64,000 nucleotides of DNA, taken from positions 1 to 64,000 of the forward strand of contig NZ_FRCB01000006.1 in NCBI RefSeq assembly GCF_900142765.1. The letters are read 5' to 3'. Below the pieces are notes generated by a model. It saw only the letters and a list, made by a program, of their open reading frames with translations, searched no databases and was not told the origin of the DNA. Each line of letters starts with the position of its first letter. Position 1 is the first letter of the stretch. Shown piece after piece: positions 20,209-31,242 of this stretch. The stretch is from Roseovarius litoreus (GTDB lineage Bacteria; Pseudomonadota; Alphaproteobacteria; Rhodobacterales; Rhodobacteraceae). The position numbers and the translations under genes were made by a program.

Positions 20209-20982
20209 ATGGTGACGTTTTACGGAACCGAGGTGCAGTCGCGCCTGATGCTGGGCACGGCGCTCTATCCGTCGCCCGCCATTCTGGAACAGGCATTTCG
20301 CCGCTCGGGCGCGGGGATCGCCACGGTGTCGGTCCGGCGCGAAGCCGGGACCGAGCGCGCCGGTGCCGCCTTCTGGGATCTGGTGCGCCAGCTTGGCGTC
20401 AAGGTGCTGCCCAATACCGCCGGTTGCCATTCGGTGCGCGAGGCGGTGACGACGGCGCAGATGGCGCGCGAGCTTTTCGAGACCAACTGGATCAAACTCG
20501 AGGTGATCGGCCATGCCGACACGCTGCAGCCCGATCCCTTCGGACTGGTCGAGGCGGCCCGCATCCTGACCGATGATGGCTTCGAGGTGTTTCCCTACAC
20601 CACCGAGGATATCGTGCTGGCCGACCGGCTGCTCGAGGCGGGATGCAAGGTGCTGATGCCATGGGGCGCCCCGATCGGCACAGGCCTGGGGCTCACGAAT
20701 ATCTATGGTTTGCGGACACTTAGGGCGCAGTTTCCCGATGTGCCGATGGTGGTGGATGCCGGGCTCGGCCTGCCCAGTCAGGCCGCTCAGGCGATGGAGA
20801 TGGGGTTTGACGCCGTGCTGCTCAACACCGCCGTGGCCAAGGCCGGAGACCCTGCGGCCATGGCCGAAGGATTTGCCCGCGCGGTCGAGGCCGGGAGGCT
20901 GGCGTATGAGGCCGATCCGATGGAGCCGCGCGATATGGCGGCCCCCTCTACTCCTCTGATAGGAAAGGCCTTTCTGGAATGA
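20209..20982 (+). CDS. thiG: Thiazole synthase ThiG
   Basis: 257-residue TIM-barrel enzyme that builds the thiazole phosphate ring from DXP, the glycine imine and ThiS-bound sulfur. Visible: [35 protein letters not shown], the Schiff-base lysine in [23 protein letters not shown] and [19 protein letters not shown]. Three bases after thiS; overlaps thiE (ATGA). Confidence 0.94.
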   Translation: MVTFYGTEVQSRLMLGTALYPSPAILEQAFRRSGAGIATVSVRREAGTERAGAAFWDLVRQLGVKVLPNTAGCHSVREAVTTAQMARELFETNWIKLEVIGHADTLQPDPFGLVEAARILTDDGFEVFPYTTEDIVLADRLLEAGCKVLMPWGAPIGTGLGLTNIYGLRTLRAQFPDVPMVVDAGLGLPSQAAQAMEMGFDAVLLNTAVAKAGDPAAMAEGFARAVEAGRLAYEADPMEPRDMAAPSTPLIGKAFLE

Positions 20983-21575
20983 CGCTGGACCGGTTCTATC
21001 CCATTTTCGACGATGTCCGCTGGCTGGAACGAATGGCGCCCCTTGGCATCAAACTGGTGCAGCTGCGGATCAAGGACCAGCCCGAGCCAGAGCTGCGCGA
21101 TCAGATCGCCAAAGCGAAAACCATCTGTCAGAATTCCGGTATCACATTGATCGTGAACGATTATTGGAAGCTGGCGATGGATCTGGACTGTGACTGGATT
21201 CATCTGGGTCAGGAGGATCTGGATGTGGCCGACATGGCGGCGATTCGCCGGGCCGGTCTGCGGATCGGCATCAGCACCCATGACCGCGACGAGCTGGACC
21301 GGGCGCTTGGCCATGATCCCGACTATGTGGCGCTCGGCCCGATCTATCCCACCAAGCTCAAGAAGATGAAGTGGCATCAGCAGGGGCTGGAAAAACTGAG
21401 CGAATGGAAGGGGTTGATCGGAGATATCCCGCTGGTCGCCATCGGTGGCATGAGCGTGGAACGCGCGCCCGGCGCCTTCGAGGCGGGGGCCGATATCGTT
21501 TCGGCGGTCACCGATATCACATGGCACGACAGCCCCGAAGACCGGGTGCGCGCATGGCTGGACGCGACGCGATGA
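20979..21575 (+). CDS. thiE: Thiamine phosphate synthase
   Basis: 198 residues. Couples HMP-pyrophosphate with thiazole phosphate. Motifs: [40 protein letters not shown] and [10 protein letters not shown]. Coupled to thiG upstream and thiF downstream by ATGA overlaps. Confidence 0.92.
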   Translation: MTLDRFYPIFDDVRWLERMAPLGIKLVQLRIKDQPEPELRDQIAKAKTICQNSGITLIVNDYWKLAMDLDCDWIHLGQEDLDVADMAAIRRAGLRIGISTHDRDELDRALGHDPDYVALGPIYPTKLKKMKWHQQGLEKLSEWKGLIGDIPLVAIGGMSVERAPGAFEAGADIVSAVTDITWHDSPEDRVRAWLDATR

Positions 21576-22567
21576 GCCGATATGCCCGCCAGATCGCGGT
21601 CCCCGGCTTTGGCCCGCCGGCACAGACGCGTTTACAGAGCGCGCGCGTGTTGGTCGTGGGCGCAGGCGGGCTGGCAGCCCCGGTGCTGCAGTATCTCGTG
21701 GGGGCCGGGCTGGGACATATCCGGCTGGTCGACGACGATGTGGTGGATGTCACAAACCTGCACCGCCAAACGATTTTCCGCTCCAGCGATGTCGGACGGC
21801 CCAAGGCGGTTGCTGCCGCCGAGGCGATGCGCGCGCTCAATCCCGAGACGGTGATCGAGCCGGTCTGCGACAAGCTGGACCCGGCCACAGCCGCCGATCT
21901 GTGCCATGGCGTTAACCTTGTTCTGGATTGCGCGGACAGTTTCGCCGCCAGTTACATCCTGTCGGATCATTGCCTGGCTCAGACCCTTCCGCTGATCAGC
22001 GCGTCCGTCACGCAAATGTCGGGATATGCAGGCGGGTTTTGCGCAGGTGCCCCGAGTTTGCGGGCGATTTTCCCGGATTTGCCGCAAACCATGGGAAATT
22101 GCGCCGAGGATGGCGTGCTGGGGCCGGTCGTGGGCATGGTCGGCAGCCTTCAGGCGCAGATGGCCCTTTCGGTGCTGGCGGGGCTGGCGCCAAGCCCGCT
22201 TGGGCAGTTGGTGACGGTCGATGCGGTGACGATGCGGTTTGGCGGCTTTCGGTTTTCGGATGCGCCCGAGCCGGACTGGTCGCCGCGCTTCATTGCGCCC
22301 CGGACCATCGAGACCGATGATTTCATTGTGGATTTACGAAGCGAGGACGAAGCCCCGCTGATCCGCGCCGATGCCCACCGCCTGCCCGTCGCGGCTTTCG
22401 GCCCGGACGGGCCGCGTCCCGGTCCGTCACAACGTGCAGTATTGGTCTGCCGGTCGGGGCTGCGATCCTGGCAGGCGGCCGAGCGGTTGCGGCAGGTCTG
22501 GGATGGCGAGATCGCTCTCGTCGCTGTCGGCGATCCTGCGACGCTGCGGGTTTCGTACGATCCGTAA
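21572..22567 (+). CDS. thiF: ThiF-type adenylyltransferase with C-terminal rhodanese-like domain
   Basis: 331-residue E1-like enzyme that should adenylate the ThiS C-terminus. Nucleotide-binding [32 protein letters not shown] with the catalytic R in RQTIF, and [11 protein letters not shown]. Residues about 240-331 look like a rhodanese domain ([13 protein letters not shown], then [16 protein letters not shown] with the active Cys), so this chain could both activate and deliver sulfur. One feature to note: the CXXC zinc pairs of many ThiF/MoeB proteins are not obvious. The ATG at 21572 overlaps the thiE stop; a longer open frame upstream is antisense-type noise. Confidence 0.88.
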   Translation: MSRYARQIAVPGFGPPAQTRLQSARVLVVGAGGLAAPVLQYLVGAGLGHIRLVDDDVVDVTNLHRQTIFRSSDVGRPKAVAAAEAMRALNPETVIEPVCDKLDPATAADLCHGVNLVLDCADSFAASYILSDHCLAQTLPLISASVTQMSGYAGGFCAGAPSLRAIFPDLPQTMGNCAEDGVLGPVVGMVGSLQAQMALSVLAGLAPSPLGQLVTVDAVTMRFGGFRFSDAPEPDWSPRFIAPRTIETDDFIVDLRSEDEAPLIRADAHRLPVAAFGPDGPRPGPSQRAVLVCRSGLRSWQAAERLRQVWDGEIALVAVGDPATLRVSYDP

Positions 22568-22653
22568 CAAACCGACACGGCTTTGGTACGAAAAGGCCAC
22601 GGCACGCCCGGATTTGTGTCCATCCCGTACGCAAACGGCTTTGGGCCTGCGGG

Positions 22654-23343
<690 letters not shown>

Positions 23344-23376
23344 CGCGGGTCTCCGTGGCGGGTTGCGGCGCTTTTC

Positions 23377-23433
23377 GAGTATTTGAAGAACGGTGAAATC
23401 TGCAGACAGGCTTTCATCGTTCCCGAAATACTC
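23377..23433. repeat. Inverted repeat of the GAGTATTT...GAACGGTGAAA type
   Basis: GAGTATTTGAAGAACGGTGAAA (split as 23377-23398) faces TTTCATCGTTCCCGAAATACTC (23412-23433), an imperfect hairpin with a 13-base loop between livG and livF. The same arm sequence forms a perfect hairpin at 33943-34018, so this is a dispersed element. Confidence 0.75.
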
Positions 23434-23491
23434 CCGCCGGAGGCATCCGGGGCAAGCCGCCAAGAGGCACGGGCGGGCATGGGGCGGGCGG

Positions 23492-24233
<742 letters not shown>

Positions 24234-24241
<8 letters not shown>

Positions 24242-25217
24242 GGGCCACCTGTCTGCCCGCCAGAAGCCCGATCACCCCGCCGCGCGCGAAGAGCACCACC
24301 AGCAGAAGAAGGAGGCCGAGCCAGATCATCCAGAACTCGGAGAGCCCGCCCAGCATGTGTTCGAGCGTGATGAAGAGCGCCGCGCCCGCGACCGGGCCAT
24401 AGAGCCGCGCGACGCCGCCCAGGATGATGAAGACCATGATCTCGCCGCTCATCTGCCAGGAGAACATCGTGGGGCTGACGAAGCGGTTGAGATCGGCGAA
24501 GAGCGCGCCGGCCAGACCGGTGATCGCGCCGGAGATCACGAAAGCGGTGAGCCGCAGGCGGAACGGGCTGAGGCCGATCGTCTCGACCCTTGTGGGGTTT
24601 TGCCGCGCGGCGTTGAGCGCAAGTCCGAAGGGCGAGCGCGCCAGCCGGGCGTTGAACCATAGCGCCAGGGCAAGGGCGGCGAAGCAGATCCCGAAGAACT
24701 GGATCGGATCGAGCGTGTTGAGGCCCGGAAAGTCGTTGCGCACATAGATCGACAGCCCGTCCTCGCCGCCATAGGCGGGCCATGAGATCGCGAAGAAATA
24801 GAACATCTGCCCGAAGGCGAGTGTGATCATGATGAAATAGACCCCCGAGGTGCGCAGCGACAGGGTGCCGATCACCAGGGCTGCGAGGGCCGATGTGATG
24901 ATGGCGACGAGCCATATCACCGGCATGGATTTGGTTCCTTCGATCAGGACGGGGCTGTCCATCAGGGGGCTGAAGCTTTGGGCATGGCTGGCGAGGATGC
25001 CCATCGCATAGCCGCCGATCCCGAAGAAGGCGGCATGGCCGAGGCTGACCAGACCGCCGAGGCCGAGCGCGATATTGAGCCCGACACCGGCCAGCGCGAG
25101 GATCGCCACGCGGGTGGCAAGGGTGATGGTGAAGGGCTCGTCCGCGACCCAGGCCCAGAGCGGTACCGCCAGAAGCCCCAGCAGAAGGGCCGTGTTGATC
25201 AGGCGTTCGCGGGTCAT
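24234..25217 (-). CDS. livM: Branched-chain-type ABC transporter, permease LivM
   Basis: 327-residue membrane protein with about nine helices. LivM-family signatures: GVGLNIALGLGGLVSLGHAAFFGIG, RTSGVYFIMITLAFGQM, and FVISGAITGLAGALFADLNRFVSP coupling region. Starts with an ATG preceded by AGAGGCAGCC; that ATG overlaps the stop of the small ORF at 25214-25552. Confidence 0.9.
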
Positions 25218-25552
25218 AGGCTGCCTCTGGGATTGTATTTGGGGGTGCCATGGCGCGGGGGAATGGAAGGGCGCGCTGTCCGGGTGCGCGCAGCGGCCAG
25301 GCGCCTTGCGCCGGGGCTGCGCGGGTCGGCGGGCGCTGTGGGGCTGCCGTGGCTGTGGCGCGCGCGTGTCGGGGGCGGGGCGAGGGCTGCGCGGGTCACG
25401 GGCTGTCCATGCACAGAGCCGAGCGTTGGTGTGCTTTGCGGGGCGGTGGTGTGCGTGCCGGTGGCGTCCAGCGTCACGGGGATGCTGGCCCCGGCTTGGC
25501 TCCGAGGCGGGCGCGCAAGCGTCTGATGAGGGGGGCGGGAGAGGGGGGTCAT
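25214..25552 (-). CDS. Unrecognised Pro/Arg/Thr-rich 112-residue ORF inside the liv operon
   Basis: This frame runs from an ATG that overlaps the livH stop (ATGA) to a stop that overlaps the livM start (TGA inside ATGA), with GGAGG seven bases before its ATG. The predicted protein is basic and low in complexity (MTPLSRPPHQTLARPP, TGTHTTAPQSTPTLGS, LAPPPTRARHSHGSPTAPA), with no hydrophobic segment, Cys pair or known domain. livH and livM are usually adjacent or overlapping, so 335 bases appear inserted. Sequence at both joints is similar (GGAGGCAGCGCATGACCC and AGAGGCAGCCTATGACCC). It may be a real coupled gene or GC-rich spacer kept open to preserve translation of livM. No other feature is visible in this gap. 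Confidence 0.4.
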   Translation of the reverse strand: MTPLSRPPHQTLARPPRSQAGASIPVTLDATGTHTTAPQSTPTLGSVHGQPVTRAALAPPPTRARHSHGSPTAPADPRSPGARRLAAARTRTARPSIPPRHGTPKYNPRGSL

Positions 25553-26469
25553 GCGCTGCCTCCGAAGAGGCCGCGGGGACGCCAGATCAGCACGCAGGCC
25601 ATCAGGATATAGATCAGCATCGATGCCAGCGCCGACCCGGTGGTGGAGGCCGAAGAGGTCTCCATGAAGAGCTTGAAGAGTTCCGGCAAGAGCAGCCCGC
25701 CCAGCGTATCGGTCAGACCGACCAGCAGCGCGCCCACGAGGGCGCCGCGAATCGAGCCGATGCCGCCGATCACGATCACCACGAAGGCGAGGATCAGCAC
25801 CGGCTCGCCCATGCCGACCTGCACCGACTGGATCGCGCCCACCATCGCCCCGGCGAGACCGGCAAGGGCCGCGCCAAGCGCGAACACGATCGTGTAGAGC
25901 CGCGAGATGTCGATGCCGAGCGCCGCGATCATCTCGCGGTCCGATTCGCCCGCGCGGATGCGTATGCCCAGCCGGGTGCGGGAGATCAGCCAGAAGAGCG
26001 CCGCCGCCACCGCAAGCCCCGTCCCGATGATCGCCAGGCGATAGAGCGAATATTCGATCCCGCCGGGCAGGCTGACCGGTCCCGAGAGCCAGTCGGGAAT
26101 GTCGAGAAACAGCGGGAAGGACCCGAATATCCAACGGGTGGTTTCCGAAAAGATCAGGATCAGCGCGAAGGTGGCGAGCACCTGATCGAGATGGTCGCGG
26201 TCATAAAGCCTGCGCATCACCAGCATTTCGACCAGCGCGCCCGCGGCGGCCGCTGCCGTCAGCGCCGCAGCGAGCGCCAGCAGGAACGAGCCGGTCGCCC
26301 CGGCCACGGCCGCGGCGGCGAAGGCGCCGATCATGTAGAGCGAGCCATGCGCCAGATTGATCAGCCCCATCACCCCGAACACGAGCGTCAGCCCCGCGGC
26401 CATGAGGAAAAGCATGACCCCGAACTGAAGCCCGTTCAGGACCTGTTCGATGAAAAGCAGCACTGTCAC
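25549..26469 (-). CDS. livH: Branched-chain-type ABC transporter, permease LivH
   Basis: 306-residue membrane protein: EQVLNGLQFGVMLFLMAAGLTL, FGVMGLINLAHGSLYMIGA (the LivH signature) and GIRIRAGESDREMIAALGID coupling region, ending with MLIYILMACVLIWRPRGLFG. It begins shortly after the binding-protein gene. Confidence 0.9.
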   Translation of the reverse strand: MTVLLFIEQVLNGLQFGVMLFLMAAGLTLVFGVMGLINLAHGSLYMIGAFAAAAVAGATGSFLLALAAALTAAAAAGALVEMLVMRRLYDRDHLDQVLATFALILIFSETTRWIFGSFPLFLDIPDWLSGPVSLPGGIEYSLYRLAIIGTGLAVAAALFWLISRTRLGIRIRAGESDREMIAALGIDISRLYTIVFALGAALAGLAGAMVGAIQSVQVGMGEPVLILAFVVIVIGGIGSIRGALVGALLVGLTDTLGGLLLPELFKLFMETSSASTTGSALASMLIYILMACVLIWRPRGLFGGSA

Positions 26470-26523
26470 GAAAAACCGGTCTCCGGTTGCGGGCGGGCGC
26501 GAGGGGCACCCGCCCGAAAGAGG

Positions 26524-27666
26524 TTACATCTTGCACTCGTCCACGTAGACGTTGGAGTGATCCTCGAGCGCGACACCGACGATCTTGTTGGTGAAGATAT
26601 CGCCTTCCTTGATCACTTCGCGCACGTAGATGTCCTGCACCGGGTGGTTGTTGGCGGCAAACGAGAAATCGCCCCGGACGCTGTCGAAATCGGCGGCTTT
26701 CAGGGCCGCGCGGAACGCTTCGGCATCCGAGATGTCGGCGCTGGCCAGTGCCGACAGCAGGAGGTTGGCGGTGTCATAGCCTTGCGCTGCATAGAGCGAG
26801 GGCAGGCGGCCATATTCGGCCTGAAACGCCTCGACGAAGGTGGCGTTGGCGGCGTTGTCGATGTCCTTGTTCCACTGGCTTGTGTTGATCACGCCGAGCG
26901 CCGCGTCGCCGACGGCCTGAAGGATGCCCTGATCGAAGCTGAAGGCGGGGCCGACCACGGGGATGTCCAGACCGCTTTCGGCATATTGCTTGAGGAAGGA
27001 AATCCCCATGCCGCCGGGCAGGAAGAAGAACACGCTGTCGGCGCCCGAGGCCCGGATCTGGGCGATTTCGGCGGCGTAGTCGGTCTGCCCCAGCTGGGTG
27101 TAGATCTCGCCGGCGAGATCCCCGCCATAAAGCCGTTTGAATCCGGTGAGGCTGTCTTGGCCTGCCGGGTAGTTGGGGGCGAGGATGAAGGGGTTGGTGT
27201 AGCCTGCGTTCTTCACATAGGCGCCCGCGGCCTCGTGCAGGTTGTCGTTCTGGTAGGAGACCGAGAAGTAATTGGGATGGCAGCCCTTGCCCGCAAGCGC
27301 CGAAGGAGCGGCGTTGGTGGACAGGTAGAATTTGCCCTGAGCGGTGGCGGCGGGGACCACGGCCATGGCGAGGTTGGACCACACGATGCCGGTGAGCACG
27401 TCGACCTTGTCGGACTGGATCATCTTGTCGGCAAGTTGCACCGCGATGTCGGGCTTGCGCTGATCGTCTTCGATCACCACTTCGGGGGCCGCGTCGCCGG
27501 CCATTTTCATCGCCAGCATGAAGCCGTCGCGGGTGTCGATGCCAAGCCCGGCGCCGCCGCCCGACAGGGTGGTGATCATGCCGACCTTGACCGAGCTGTC
27601 CTGTGCCGTCGCGGCGGTGGCCATGAGGCCCATGCAGGCCGCGGCCACGAGTGATTTGAATGTCAT
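26524..27666 (-). CDS. Branched-chain-type ABC transporter, periplasmic binding protein
   Basis: 380 residues with a signal peptide (cut near ATAATA|QDSS) and the Peripla_BP_6 fold: VKVGMITTLSGGGAGLGIDT, GFMLAMKMAGDAAPEVVIEDD, and TGIVWSNLAMAVVPAATAQG. Binds the solute for the LivHMGF system. Because an acyl-CoA ligase and thioesterase are cotranscribed, the ligand may be a carboxylic acid rather than leucine or isoleucine; that is inference. Confidence 0.87.
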   Translation of the reverse strand: MTFKSLVAAACMGLMATAATAQDSSVKVGMITTLSGGGAGLGIDTRDGFMLAMKMAGDAAPEVVIEDDQRKPDIAVQLADKMIQSDKVDVLTGIVWSNLAMAVVPAATAQGKFYLSTNAAPSALAGKGCHPNYFSVSYQNDNLHEAAGAYVKNAGYTNPFILAPNYPAGQDSLTGFKRLYGGDLAGEIYTQLGQTDYAAEIAQIRASGADSVFFFLPGGMGISFLKQYAESGLDIPVVGPAFSFDQGILQAVGDAALGVINTSQWNKDIDNAANATFVEAFQAEYGRLPSLYAAQGYDTANLLLSALASADISDAEAFRAALKAADFDSVRGDFSFAANNHPVQDIYVREVIKEGDIFTNKIVGVALEDHSNVYVDECKM

Positions 27667-27700
27667 CGGATCGTCTCTCCCTTGAGGTTGTTTTTATGTG

Positions 27701-27937
27701 TCAGAACGCCTTGAAGGTCAGCGTTGTCTCGGTGCGTTCGATCCCGTCGATATCGAGCAGGTGATCGTTGATGTATTTGCCCGTGTCCTGTTCGTCGGGA
27801 ATGTAGAGCTTGAGCAGAAGGTCGAACGGGCCGGAGGTGGAATAAAGCTCGGAATGGATTTCGCGCAGGGCGATATCCTCGGCCACACGGTAGGAGGTGC
27901 CGGGTTTGCAGCGGATGTTGACGAACACGGGGCGCAT
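27701..27937 (-). CDS. Lrp/AsnC ligand-binding (RAM) domain protein without DNA-binding domain
   Basis: 78 residues corresponding only to the C-terminal RAM domain of Lrp/AsnC regulators (VFVNIRCKPGTSYRVAEDI, SGPFDLLLKLYIPDEQD, GIERTETTLTFKAF). There is no helix-turn-helix. Stand-alone RAM proteins bind amino acids and can join Lrp-type oligomers. Lies between the thioesterase and the binding-protein genes, so it may sense the imported compound. Confidence 0.82.
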   Translation of the reverse strand: MRPVFVNIRCKPGTSYRVAEDIALREIHSELYSTSGPFDLLLKLYIPDEQDTGKYINDHLLDIDGIERTETTLTFKAF

Positions 27938-28004
27938 GGTGTGACCTCTTGTGAATCCGGCGGTATTTAAACGCGAAAGCCGGGGGAATGGAAACGGCGA
28001 ATTT

Positions 28005-28454
28005 TCAGGCGCCGGGCGCGCCGCGATAGCGAAACACCCCGGTGCCGGTGGCGATAAGCCGGCCGGTGTCGTCCTGCACCGTGCCTTCGGCGAAAAAGGT
28101 CTTGCGGCCGCCGCCGGTGACGCGGGCCTCGGCGATCAGGCGGTCGCCTTGCGCCTGGCCCAGGTAATTGACCGTGAGCGACAGGGTCAGAGCCATCTGC
28201 CGCAGGTCCGGATCGCCGGTGAAGCAGCCCGAAAACCCCATCGCGGTATCCAGAAGCGTGGCATGCAGCCCGCCATGCGGCAGGCCCTGACGGTTCAGCA
28301 GTTCGGGCATCATGGGCGCCTCGACGCGCGCCCAGCCCTTGCGCCAGCCGGTCATGGCGATACCCAGGTGGGTGGCCAGCGGCGAGGGCGGCTCGAACAG
28401 GTCGGGGGAAACGGAGCCGGTGTCGTGGTCGTGGTGCTGGTCTTTGTCGGTCAT
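28005..28454 (-). CDS. PaaI-family acyl-CoA thioesterase
   Basis: 149-residue hot-dog-fold protein. The family core LLNRQGLPHGGLHATLLDTAMGF contains the HGG motif and the acidic residue; LTVNYLGQAQGDRLIAEARV follows. Hydrolyses acyl- or aryl-CoA esters. Coupled to the phosphotransferase gene by an ATGA overlap. Confidence 0.85.
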   Translation of the reverse strand: MTDKDQHHDHDTGSVSPDLFEPPSPLATHLGIAMTGWRKGWARVEAPMMPELLNRQGLPHGGLHATLLDTAMGFSGCFTGDPDLRQMALTLSLTVNYLGQAQGDRLIAEARVTGGGRKTFFAEGTVQDDTGRLIATGTGVFRYRGAPGA

Positions 28455-29470
28455 TTGCGGGTTGCCTCGAGCCCCTGACGGGCGAATTGCGGAACATATG
28501 CGCCCAGTTGCAGGCCGCGTTCGGGATCGGACGCGTTGCCATCAAGGGCGCGTTTGCGGACCCCCTGAAGGATCGCGGCCATGCGGAAATGACAGAAGGC
28601 GAGGTAAAACTCAAACCGCTCGATCCCGGCAAGGCCGCGACGGGCGCAATAGGCGTCGATGAAGCGCGCATCCTCCCAAAGCCCGAGCGCGGCACGGTCG
28701 ACCCCGGCAAGCCCGCGCCCTTCGGCGGTGTGGGGCATCGACCATTGCATGATGACGGCGGCGAGATCGGCATAGGGATGGCCGATGGTCGACAGCTCCC
28801 AGTCCAGCACGGCGGCGATCCGGGGGCTGTCGGGCGCGAAAAGCAGGTTGTCGAGCCGGTAATCGCCATGCACGAGGCGGCGCTGGCCGTCATCGGCGGG
28901 CATGTTGGCGCCGAGCCAGCCGATCAGCGCGTCCATGTCGGGCAGATCGTCGGTTTGCGTCGCGCGATATTGCTTGGTCCAGCGATCCAGCTGGCGCGCG
29001 TAGTAATTGCCCGAGGGGCCGAAATCCGACAGGCCGACGGCGTCGATATCCACCTCGTGAATCGCGGCAAGGCAGGCATTCATCGCGCCGATCATGGCGG
29101 AGCGGTCACCCGGCGAGACGTCGGGCAGGGCGGGATCGTCGAAATTGCGGCCCGCCACGGCCTGCATCACATAGAAGGCCGAGCCGATCACGTCGGGATC
29201 TTCGCAGAGCACATGCATCCGTGCCACGGGCACATCGGTGGCGCCAAGCGCCTGTTGCACCCGAAACTCACGCTCGACCGCATGGGCGGATTTCAGCAGC
29301 ACGCCGGGCGGCTTGCGGCGCAGAACATAGGCGCCCGAGGGCGTATCCAGCCGGTAGGTCGGGTTCGACTGTCCGCCGGAAAACTTGGTGGCGGTGACCG
29401 GTCCGCGAAACCCCGGAAGATGCGCGGCCAGCCAGAGCGACAGGGCGTCGGTGTCAAGCGGCTGGCTCAT
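28451..29470 (-). CDS. Aminoglycoside-phosphotransferase-like kinase (ACAD10/11 type)
   Basis: 339 residues of the protein-kinase-like APH fold: FSGGQSNPTYRLDTPSGAYVLRRKPPG (nucleotide loop), the catalytic LVHGDYRLDNLLF and metal-binding AVLDWELSTIGHPYADLA. Relatives are fused or adjacent to acyl-CoA dehydrogenases in fatty-acid catabolism and phosphorylate hydroxy-acyl groups. Sits between the acyl-CoA ligase and thioesterase genes, overlapping both, consistent with catabolism of a hydroxylated or branched acid. Confidence 0.83.
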   Translation of the reverse strand: MSQPLDTDALSLWLAAHLPGFRGPVTATKFSGGQSNPTYRLDTPSGAYVLRRKPPGVLLKSAHAVEREFRVQQALGATDVPVARMHVLCEDPDVIGSAFYVMQAVAGRNFDDPALPDVSPGDRSAMIGAMNACLAAIHEVDIDAVGLSDFGPSGNYYARQLDRWTKQYRATQTDDLPDMDALIGWLGANMPADDGQRRLVHGDYRLDNLLFAPDSPRIAAVLDWELSTIGHPYADLAAVIMQWSMPHTAEGRGLAGVDRAALGLWEDARFIDAYCARRGLAGIERFEFYLAFCHFRMAAILQGVRKRALDGNASDPERGLQLGAYVPQFARQGLEATRK

Positions 29471-31110
29471 GTCGTGCCCCCGCGCAGATCGGGCAGGACG
29501 TAATCGGCGAACTGCCGGCGCAGCGTCAGCTTCGAGATCTTGCCGGTCGCGGTCAGCGGCAGCGCATCGACAAAGAGGATATCGTCGGGCAGCTGCCATT
29601 TGGCGAAATGCGGGGCCATATGGGCGTGGATATCGCTCAACGTTGGACGCGCGTCGCCCTGCGGGACGACGACCAGAACGGGCCGTTCGTCCCATTTGGG
29701 ATGGGGCACCGCGATCACCGCACAGGCCCGGATGCCGGGATGCGAGGTGGCCGCGTTTTCAAGGTCGATCGAGCTGATCCATTCGCCGCCCGACTTCACC
29801 AGATCCTTGGCCCGGTCGCGGATCACCAACTGCCCCTGCGCCGAGATCGAGGCGACATCGCCGGTGCCGAACCAGCCTTCGGCATCCATCGCGGCGGCGG
29901 TGGCCTGATCGTTGCGAAAATAGCCGGAAATCACGGTATTGCCGCGCACGTAAAGCTCGCCCGTGGTGGTGCCGTCATGCGGCATCGCGGTGCCGTGATC
30001 GTCGACGATCTTGAACTCCAGCCCGAATTTGCGGCGGCCCGCGCTGGTCTTGATCGGCATTTGCCGGTCCAGAGGCGCGCCCTGCAGAGGGGGCGGGATC
30101 ATGCCATGGGTGCCGATGGGGCTCATTTCCGTCATGCCCCAGGCCTGCGAGACGGTGACGCCATATCCCTCGTAGGCCTCGATCATCGAAGGGGGGGCTG
30201 CCGATCCGCCCACGATCAGGTCGCGAAAGGCCGAAGGCGCGCGGCCCTGCGCCGTGATTTCCGACAAGAGCCCGGCCCAGACGGTCGGCACGCCCCATGA
30301 CGAATAGACATTCTGATCCTCCATCAGCCGCCAGAGGCTGGCGCCGTCGAGATGCGGGCCGGGCATCACCAGCGTCATGCCGGTGAGCGGCGCGGTATAG
30401 GGCAGGCCCCAGGCGTTGACATGGAACATCGGCACCACGGGCATCATCCGCCGTCCGGCGACAAAGCTGGAGGTCTGCGCCAGCGGCACGGTCAGCGCAT
30501 GAAGCACGGTCGAGCGCTGCGAATAAAGCGCGCCCTTGGGGTGGCCGGTGGTGCCCGACGTGTAGCACAGGCCCGAGGCGGTGTCCTCGGGCAGGTGGGG
30601 CCAGTCGAATGTATCGGGCTGGCCCTGCAGCAGATCCTCGTAGCACAGCGTATCGAGCGGCGTTTCGGGCATCGCGCCGGCATCGGTGAGGACGATCACG
30701 CGCATCCCTTCGGGCAGCGCATCGCGCAGCGTCTCGGCCACGGGCACGAGGCTGGCATCGACACAGAGGATGCGGTCCTCGGCATGGGCGATCATATAGG
30801 CCAGCTGTTCGGCGGGCAGGCGGGGGTTGAGCGTATGACACACCGCGCCCATCCCGGAAATGGCGTAATAGAGCTCCACATGGCGGTGACCGTTCCATGC
30901 CAGCGTGGCGACGCGGTCGCCTTGCGCGATGCCCATGGCGCGCAGCGCATGGGCGGCCTGTGCCGCGCGCGCGAGCGTTTCGGGATAGCTCTGGCTGTGG
31001 ATGTCGCCGGTGTCGCGGGCCGAGACGATGCCCTGCTCGGCAAAGGCTTCGGCGGCATGGATCAGGATGTCGATGATCCTCAGCGGGCGGTGCTGCATCA
31101 TGCCTTTCAT
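29467..31110 (-). CDS. AMP-forming acyl-CoA ligase (AlkK/DmdB-like)
   Basis: 547 residues, ANL superfamily. Phosphate loop CYTSGTTGHPKGALYSQRS, VPMFHVNAWGLPY, acyl-site AWGMTEMSPIGTHG, ELYVRGNTVISGYF, FGTGDVASI and the C-terminal lysine in LTATGKISKLTLRRQ. Converts a carboxylic acid to its CoA thioester using ATP. The same subfamily includes medium-chain ligases and DMSP-pathway DmdB, and I cannot choose between them by eye. First gene of the nine-gene leftward unit; start at the ATG at 31110. Confidence 0.87.
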   Translation of the reverse strand: MKGMMQHRPLRIIDILIHAAEAFAEQGIVSARDTGDIHSQSYPETLARAAQAAHALRAMGIAQGDRVATLAWNGHRHVELYYAISGMGAVCHTLNPRLPAEQLAYMIAHAEDRILCVDASLVPVAETLRDALPEGMRVIVLTDAGAMPETPLDTLCYEDLLQGQPDTFDWPHLPEDTASGLCYTSGTTGHPKGALYSQRSTVLHALTVPLAQTSSFVAGRRMMPVVPMFHVNAWGLPYTAPLTGMTLVMPGPHLDGASLWRLMEDQNVYSSWGVPTVWAGLLSEITAQGRAPSAFRDLIVGGSAAPPSMIEAYEGYGVTVSQAWGMTEMSPIGTHGMIPPPLQGAPLDRQMPIKTSAGRRKFGLEFKIVDDHGTAMPHDGTTTGELYVRGNTVISGYFRNDQATAAAMDAEGWFGTGDVASISAQGQLVIRDRAKDLVKSGGEWISSIDLENAATSHPGIRACAVIAVPHPKWDERPVLVVVPQGDARPTLSDIHAHMAPHFAKWQLPDDILFVDALPLTATGKISKLTLRRQFADYVLPDLRGGTT

Positions 31111-31242
31111 CGGCGTCCTGTCTCCTGCCTGTCGCGCGGTGACGGTGACCGTGGCACGAAAGCGGAGCGGGATCAATTCCGCCGGGGTCTTGACCTTGGC
31201 CCGATCAGGCCGCATGTGCAGGACGACCAAGGAGGTGCCGTC

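Noticed and set aside
25218-25548. Intergenic insertion as an IS element
   Set aside because: No terminal inverted repeats or transposase; the frame stays open throughout, so it is listed as a possible CDS instead.
25075-27654. Long plus-strand open frame (about 860 codons) opposite the liv genes
   Set aside because: Reads as low-complexity antisense; the minus-strand liv proteins have clear motifs.
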